NCBI GenBank assembly: GCA_038501625.1
Contig: JAZAYU010000004.1
Location: 16,510,957-16,574,956 of the forward strand
Direction of reading: 5' to 3'
DNA length: 64,000 nucleotides
DNA from: Corbicula japonica
Lineage: Eukaryota; Mollusca; Bivalvia; Venerida; Cyrenidae
Shown here piece by piece: positions 52,001 through 61,000 of the stretch. The position numbers and the translations under genes were made by a program. Position 1 is the first letter of the stretch. Every line of letters begins with the position of its first letter. A model generated the notes under the pieces. It was not told where the DNA came from, made no database searches, and worked only from the letters and a program-made list of their open reading frames with translations.

Positions 52001-55000
52001 ATGCATACCCCGGATGGACATAATCTGGATGAAAATAACATTTTAATATGATAAATCCGTTTTTCATATTTTATGTTTACACCAGATATGTCATCAGCGT
52101 TGCTCTAAAAGGCCAAAAACAGCCTACATCCAACGTCTTTTCAAATGTTGCCATTCTTAAATACGAATATCAACGATGTTTCTCTATTCTCATGTTCATT
52201 TTATTGTAAAATGTGAAGAATATTAGGAAAATAGCCTATTTAAATTGACTTCCAGTTTTCACAAAACTGACTTCTTTTGTTATTTTTAAAGAAGTTGTAT
52301 TTCGATGACATTGAACTTCAAATTCTGGTGTCGGTGTATTATTGTCAAGTATGAATATCAAATTTCCCAGCAATATGTTTCGTGATTTGATACAAAATAA
52401 ATCAAACACCTAAGTAAAGTTTAACATTTAGGTCCACTGACTATAAAATTAAATAATAACGTTCAAACATATGTTTGTGTGCACGAGGCAAATTGTTCGA
52501 GATCTCTGATGTATTTACTGTTTATATTTTAAACGAATATCTGCTCTAAAGTATGTTTGCATTTATCAGTATTTTATTTTGACAGATCTACAAATGCTTG
52601 CGCTTTTGGTGCCATATTGACGGCAAATATTATCTAAAATTCCCAGTATACAAGATTCAACAATTTGAGATTATGCAGCGCTTCCGGGATATTATTTCTT
52701 CGAAATATTACTCGTATTTTGATACTGAAACGATAAAATTAAACGAACTTGTTCCCCGAGAAACTTATTGACTTTACGCGAGGATGATGCCACTTATTTT
52801 GGTAAAATTTATCCAGAAATTCCTAAAAAAGTTATGTCTTAAAGTTTTATTCATCTATTCTTCTTGTTTAAATAAAGGAAGAAAGTAATTGCTTACCTAT
52901 GCCTTGATCAGTTGCACACATATTATTTTAAGATATTATACTACTCAAAAATCTGATAAGGGCCACTTTTGTAGTTTGTAAGTTTTCCCCTTTAGATAAT
53001 TTTACAGTCAGGTTTTAAGTCAATAATTCAACAAGGATGACTAATTCATCGGTTTTACCAAATAAACAATAAACACAAAACTTAATTTATCGTAAACTGT
53101 TCAAAATCTTAGCCTAAGCAACAATATTTACAGCATACAAAAGTGACCCTTTTTATTTTTTGAGCAGCATTCTATAGTCCTGTTACAGTAGTAGTTGTGG
53201 GGGAGAATATGATGATAAGTATTGTCTCCAAGTACCATTTGCTTACAAATTTACAAACCTTCACTTGTTTCTGAGCCTCAAAATACTGAATCAGTCTGAT
53301 TGACTGTTGCATGGGATAAGATAATTAGGTCGTGCAAATGATAGGTTGCGGTAAATATAATGCGAAGACATTACGAGTTATACCTAGCACAATTAGCTTC
53401 TTAGTATAAACGTTGTTTGAATATTCGCGCTTTTATTGCACTTTTTTCCAGTATTATGACCTTTTTTCTGCAATACATGAAAAGAGATATTTTAGAAGTT
53501 TGTAAAGACGATTATTTTATGTCCGATTTAAATTGTAAAACTAACAGGACATTTCGTGTCTTAAACATATTTTACCAACAGACCTTAATTATGTGGTAGC
53601 ATAATGTTTGCAAAAATGCTCAAAAGACATGCACAACTTTAATGCACGATTGCACATGCATCAAGATTAAATTGTCTACTCATATACACTTTTTTGAATA
53701 AACGGTCTGCCGATTTATTTTGAATGTTGTCCTTAGTACCTTTAAGGTTTTACCCTTTATATGTAACATACCTTTACCTATTTTTCAGTTAATTTTCTTT
53801 GATACTCCTACTAATGAACAATACCGGGTGTTCTGATGTCCCTAGCATTGCTATTGCTGATATATGGAAATAGGGCCCGAAATACCATTAATGTAAATAT
53901 TATAATGTGACAGATATTCCTTACAAAGTCTGTCAATGTTCGCAGTTTGATTAGGTCTATAGTATTTCTCTTTGAATGCGCCCAAACCATCACACTGTGT
54001 ATCCTGCAATGTCACTGTGTGAAAACCATTGACCAACTTTATTTGCCGTATTTTGACTTACGAACACTCATAAGATGCAATCATATGTGAGATGCTTATA
54101 TGTATCTGAATGTTTAATCCTAATAGTCAAGGCATGAACTAACATTGTTGGGATCACGTGTGATGGTTCGTACGGCTTACATTATCACCTATTTAGCTAT
54201 TTTTGCAACAAAATCAACAGCAGACTAAATGCTTTGTGTATTCGTTTAGCGTTCTAGGTATGAATCTTTTTGGATGCAAGTTTTGTCGATTGCGTCGCAC
54301 TGGCGAATTCAGCTGTGATAGAAAGAACTTTGATTCCCTTTTATGGGCCATTATTACGGTGTTCCAGGTATGGGCAAGAAGCCGTCCATCGCATATACTG
54401 TGTCCCTGAACATGCATGCCCATACGTACTTTGTGTGTTTACATTACTAACATCGTCATCGAAATACATACAAATGTTATAAGTATTATCACCAAAACAA
54501 ATATGCTTGGGCTCGGAGATTGAAATTCCAAAACTGCTAATTCAAAAAATACAAACAACATAAAGTTAGCATTGAGCAAAACAATAAAACTGAATGAAGA
54601 CATTGGCATCTTTTATTTAGAGTCCAAACATATAATTAAGTATTTTTGAACTATCCATAGTTACTAACCACATTTAGATGCTAGCACTAACTTTAGTTGC
54701 ATACATTATGCTTACATTTCTTTCAGAAACAAACGCAACTTTATCGCTGTTAAGTACACTGGATACAAATAATCGATATGTATATTTTATTCCCTAAAAG
54801 TTAAAAAAATCTATACTCGCGGCGTGTGCCTCGTGAACAGAAATCATAATAAAACACATTCTGCATTGTACAATTTCTATGATGATTTTGTTAAAATATG
54901 AGTTGTTGTTCAGTTCATTTAACCTGTCTGCAAAAGCTTTATATCGTTGGTTTTATATGTTGCTTACATGAGATTTCTAAAAATGGATTAAACAAGGGGC

Positions 55001-58000
55001 AGTGTCAGGTGCAATATTTCCAGATAGGGGTTCCTTTGGGGACAGTCTTATTTTAGTCACGTGATAATTCCCAGGAAAAATTCCCATAAAATTATTGCTG
55101 CCCCCAAAATTCCCCATAAGATTTAAATATTGCAAAAAGGTTAGGTTCACGCAACCCCAACTGAACCCCTCTGGTTCCACCAAACGCATTTAAGTACGTT
55201 TTGTCTCCAATATTCCCATGTTTCCATGGGTCTTAAATCATAATTATTATGCGGACAGCTTAAATGAATCCGACTTTGGCAAAGGATTTAGAATTGAAAA
55301 ATGTATCTTATACATGGTGAGATTTTGTCTGTTTGATTGATAACACTCGTGCATTCTTGCATATCCATTGGTAGCTACTACCAATAACTAAGTTGTATAA
55401 ATTTATATCTGTTATAGATGAAAATGGAAACTTTATTTATCAACTGATTTAATTTTTTATATAAACCGCTGATAGAAATTCTGGGGGAGGGATTATTACC
55501 ATAAATGATGGCTGATATGCAATTAAGCGGAACTTACAGTTGGCGAGTGTGATATTAGCTATTTGTTCATCATTTCAGGTTCCTTGTGATATAAGCTTGC
55601 TTTTGTTTATACTGACCGTTCTTCACTGCCGTGAGAGTTTACGATAACCACTAACATTACACGTGGCATATCTTAGACCATGCTCATACATGTTTATTTT
55701 ACATTTTTAAATTCTATTTCCTGTTCTTATGTTTATGTGATCAATAACCTGTGTGTATTTTTTGTCCTCTAGTGTTCTCGGTATGAACTTGTTTGGTGGT
55801 AAATTTTGTTGGAAGTTCGACAGGAGCGTATGCACGTGTAAAGAGTCCTTAGACCCCGATTTATGTGACTGTGACAGAGCAAATTTTGATACGCTATTAT
55901 GGTCACTTGTAACTGTATTTCAGGTACTATGATTGTATGAAATTCTTTTTTGTCTGCATTTATTTCTGAATGATCACCGCTGTTACAATGCTACTACTTA
56001 ACTAGAAGTTCCTCGCACTCGGGGTGGTTAAGAATGCACCACGTTACATAAATGTAAAATTTGTATGCCCTACAACATAGATCTGTTCTATATCAAAATG
56101 AGTTTACAATTTGGCATCGTTGATTTCAATAAATAAATTTAATACATTCAAAACAATGACGCAAAATCGAAAGGTTTATGCTTTTAACCTTCAGCAATTT
56201 AATCAAAACGAAATCTCAGTATATAAATTTTACATTTTATTTTTTATTATTTTTTCCGTCACGTTGTATATTCTGTTTTTGTTAGATTGCGAACATATAC
56301 TGTACGCATATGTACCATAGAATTTATATTAAAACATACTAAAAATGAATGTGAACATGAAATATTGCCAAACATAAAGGGAAATGAAAGCTATTGCTTT
56401 AAATATATGTATCCAGGTGAACTTCCCCACTGCATAGTAAACGACGCTTGCATGTGTTAGTTCCCTTCCCTCATTGCTATTTCGTATAGCCCTTTCCTCC
56501 ATAGACACACCTTTATTGCCTGGGCGAACATGCAGATCCATATCAGCCGGCAAATCCGTGACGCCTAATCAGGATCTGCACTGTTCGCTTTTTGATTCGT
56601 TAGGTTATTTCTGACCGAAATGCGAACAGTGCAGATCCTGATCAGACAGCACGGATGTGCCGGCTGATCTGTATCTACACTGGTCGCACATGCGTAAAAA
56701 TGCGTATTTATGGAGGAAAGGGATAGTTTAATAGTCGATTATTCAAGAAAAGACTTGTAACGTAAAACGTTTTCATCAAGATTTCATCAAACTTTGGTTC
56801 TGGTGTAGATAGCTCTAACCTCTTGTACTGAAGCTCAAACGAAATGCATAAATAAAGCCCTGTTATAATTCACACAGTCAAGTAGTTTGAAATTTGCTTT
56901 AGCTGAGAGAAATATAAACAGATTAGTCACACCACGATCAAATATTTTCACATGCTGATCACTTCCGAAAGAAAAAAATAATTATAGTTATTTGTAGTAA
57001 ACAGTTTGCCCCAATTATAAAATTTACAAAAATTAATGTTCCAGTAAAAACTGCATGGTACTAATGTCATTTGCAGAACGTAACGTAGTAACGCTATTTT
57101 TGTAGATTTATAAGTTCTTTTAGAGTCACTTCACGAATAAAACAGTAACTTACGCAATTCGAAATGATAGTGTTAATAGTATTACATGCCAGTAAATTTA
57201 CAGAAAACAGTTTAACTAGTGTGTAACAAGAACATTCTGAGAAGCCTGCGTAGCTTATTCTATCTAATAAACAAATTATTTAGTCCGAGTAAAAAGCTTT
57301 CTTTACGCAAACAGTCACACAAAAATTTGACAACTTAACATCGATGTTTCAAGTCCAATATCTAAATCCGAGTACAAACCTATCAATATTAAGCCGTTTT
57401 CAACATAGCAAAAAAAAACTGTTTATATAATCACGTTTCTAAGTTCAGCTTGCTTGGTGTCGGATGCAAGAATTCCAGAAAGGGGTTTTTAGGGACAGAC
57501 TTTGGATAGTTACATGATTATTCCCAATTTTCCCGCCAAAATCCCTACGAAAATGAAATGTGCTCCCCCAAAAAGGACGTTTAAGCATCTCCACTGAAAC
57601 CCCTCTGGATCCGGCCCTGTTTCTTTACACTAACCATTTCTACTTTTTACTAATCAGAAAGTCGAAAATTAACCAGTTTGTCTTACATTTCAGTTCCTCA
57701 AAATATATTTTGATCCTGATATGATGTGTGCGCTTTGCTTTTAGATATGTTTCCCAGTTTCATTGCATAAGTATACATGCATGTTGTGGTGTTTTAAGAG
57801 TTTTTTTAATACTCTATTTCTATTCAACAATAATAATATTAATAAAATATTAAGTAAAGTAAATTCTCCTTCTCGTTTGTGTTTTCTTAATATTTTTTTC
57901 TTTTAGAGCAGTAAAACTACATGTACATATTTTGATTAATGTTAAAATAATTTTATTTTGAAATGTAAAATGTATTTTCATGTTATCAAACTGTGTTATT

Positions 58001-61000
58001 TACATTGCATTTCTTAAATTTGTATCTATTAAATTTATGATAAGCCTATGGAATATAATTTGTTACATTTCGATAGCCAAAGAGATCTAAGCCGATTTTA
58101 TGGGAAAAAACTGTGTAGCCTTACGCCACATTCAGAAAATACTTTCTAAACAACCAATAAAATACATCAGTTTGAACAAGTAGTGGTTTATTTAAACATT
58201 GTAGGTACTCACTCAAGAGGACTGGAATACAGTTCTGTATAACGGTATGGAAACAACGTCGGCCTGGGCAGCACTGTACTTTGTTGCCTTGATGACCTTT
58301 GGAAACTATGTGCTCTTCAACTTGTTGGTTGCTATCCTTGTTGAAGGTTTCTCATCAGAGGTATCTACATGTATATTTAAACATATATAGTTGTTTTGTA
58401 TGTTTGTATATAAATAGTATTATCATACATGTGACATGTAATCTAATAGTTATTTTCATTTTATGACTGTTAATGTAGATGAAAAAGTAAGTTTGAAAGC
58501 CATCGAACACGGCAAATACCAGAAGATTGTAGGGTAGGTTTGATCGAGCTGTTCACGACCAGTAATGGAAATGTATATAACTGCCAAAGCTGCCTAGCCT
58601 CGGGTTGAGCACTTTTTATTTGCAAAAACATTCATCGTACTCGACGTCCTTCAAAGATGGTGATTGATAACCGCACTGATTGAATGTACGGGGCGATTTT
58701 TTAAGTTTTAACTTACCAGTCAAATCCTATAGCAAGGAAATAAAACCCTAAATCAGCGATAACCGTATTATTTATCTAACGACTATCTATCTTATGTGTT
58801 TTTCTGGTCTTCATTTTCCAAAATCATTATGTTAGTTGACAGATAATAACCTCTTGACACTTCGAAAGTACTTAATATGAGTTTATACTGCTTCTGCAAA
58901 ACGTGCGTCTCATTTCGTTAACAAGAAATGTCAATTGCGTTTAAATAAAAAGTCAAAAATTATTAGATTGGCATCGTATCTGTGTCAAGCAATGATATTT
59001 ATTTTCGCTAGAAATACAATTTAGTGTAACTATATACAAGTTACAAGAAAAAGTTTGATGCATGCAGAAGGATTTTCATGTATTGCAACAATCGTTTATG
59101 GCCATGTCTTTAGGATATTCATTGTTTGCTTTTTCATTTATTGGTAGGAATGGGGACGAATACCGAAAGCAGTATTGCTATACTCGTTAGGCATATGCAA
59201 ATTTTATTCCTATTTTATCCATGTTTGTTATGACGTCCAGAATTTATTCATCGTCAAACCGAATAATCGAATGTTCCAATATTCCATCCCATCCGTATTT
59301 ATAAAGTTACTTCTGAAGAGAACAGGAATTGTTCGACAACAAAAAAAATAGGTGCATACGCTGTGCAATAGTCAACATCTTTAAAAGCAATGTACAACCG
59401 GTTTCGAGGGTACGATTCGTTTAACATTTATTAACACATTTTTTACAATTCTCTCATCAATTACGTCTTAGAACTACAATAAATACAAAATTAATGTTCC
59501 TGAAATTATTCCCTTGTCCTATTGCAGTTAAATGCCTAAAGTAAGCACAAATATAGTCGTCGCGCTCATGGCGCGCCGACTAAAAACGCCGCTAAAACCG
59601 TTGAATATTGTCCCAAGTATCCGTAAGTATGCTGGGTTAAATGGAAATTTTTTAATAGAGAGCAAACCAAAACTTTGTGAGTTACTTATAAACCATTTAC
59701 AGACGTTCTGTCAACTTTTTCTACTTTGTCTACATTTATATACCGCCTTCATATTTATGAAGGATATATACTTTACTACATAAAGTCATTGAGTAAAGTT
59801 GTTAAAGGATGTTTACAATCTTACGTAGAAATATTATATTACATTATTGCTTCTTTGAAACATACTTTCCCTTATTGATACACTCAGACTAATGAGGTTT
59901 TTATTTCACTTCGTGTCTCCTTTGTTTCATGTTTATAGTGGAAACCTGATACATTCTTAAACAAAATGAGCTCACTGTTCTCAACTTGGTCATTTAAGTT
60001 ATATATGTACGTGGAGACTTAATTAAGTATTTGTCAATAATAAGCGTTTAGAAGGCAACAAAAAAGATTTAATGAGTGTTCCCCAGTGGTCTACATTTTA
60101 TTGCCAGTGGCAACGCCGTACACTACCGCTAATCTAATTTGTTTTGACCGTTTCATTCATGGTTTTTTGCCTAGTGTGGGTTATTTTTGTTATGTGTTTC
60201 ATTTTTAACGTTTTGATTGTGTTGCGTTCCTGGCTGTTTAGGCGGAAAGGTCTGCAATGGTTTGTTCGGTTAATTTCAACAACGTTTACTCTCTGTTTTT
60301 TGGCTGTGTGGCGAGGCTATGTCTTATAGATGTGACAATTCTTAGTATGCATACATGTATTTCACTTATTTTATAAGGACGTGAATAGTTGGAATGGTCG
60401 TTAACAATGTTTTGTTTACAATTCTAAGAGTCAAGAGGCAGCAAAAACGAACTGAACTGATTTTTTACTAAAACTTTTCTATATTTGTTATTTCCCAATT
60501 ATTAATGTTAGTAGATTAATAGCCCTGATTTCTAAAATGTAAATATTTAGTTTTTTGCAGTTAACATTTAAAATGCTAATATTAGGCTTTAGACTCTAAT
60601 CCAGTAGCACAAAAAATCTCAATCACAAAACCCAATTACATCTTGTCGTGTAGGAGGAAGAGAAGAAAAGAAGAAGAGAATCAATAAAGGACAGACAGCT
60701 GGAAATCATAAATGAGACGAATAATAACGACAACAGAGATTCAGTGAAACAGAAAGTAGCCGAGGTTCTAGATGTGAAAATCAACAACAAGGAAAAAGGT
60801 GACTCTAATTTCTGAAATGAATTTTGTTGATTAAAACATCTGTAAATGATAAAGGCTCTTACCTAGTAGCTGCAAAAAGCCGAGATACATACATGTTTAG
60901 TTATGTAATGTAAAGACGTCTTACAAATTTCATGTTCATTGAACAAATCACTGCTCCGATTTCAACAAACATAACTTGTTCTTGAAGTTCAGTATATTAC

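Larger units (their letters stand above)
55924..58204 (+). other. Intron, 2.3 kb
   Basis: Contains a family B element (56.5-56.7 kb) and a family C element (57.5-57.6 kb). Confidence 0.9.
58361..60653 (+). other. Intron, 2.3 kb
   Basis: Family D copy at 58.5-58.7 kb, diverged family E copy at 60.2-60.4 kb. The open frame at 59532-59783 lacks homology and a matching exon structure. Confidence 0.88.
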
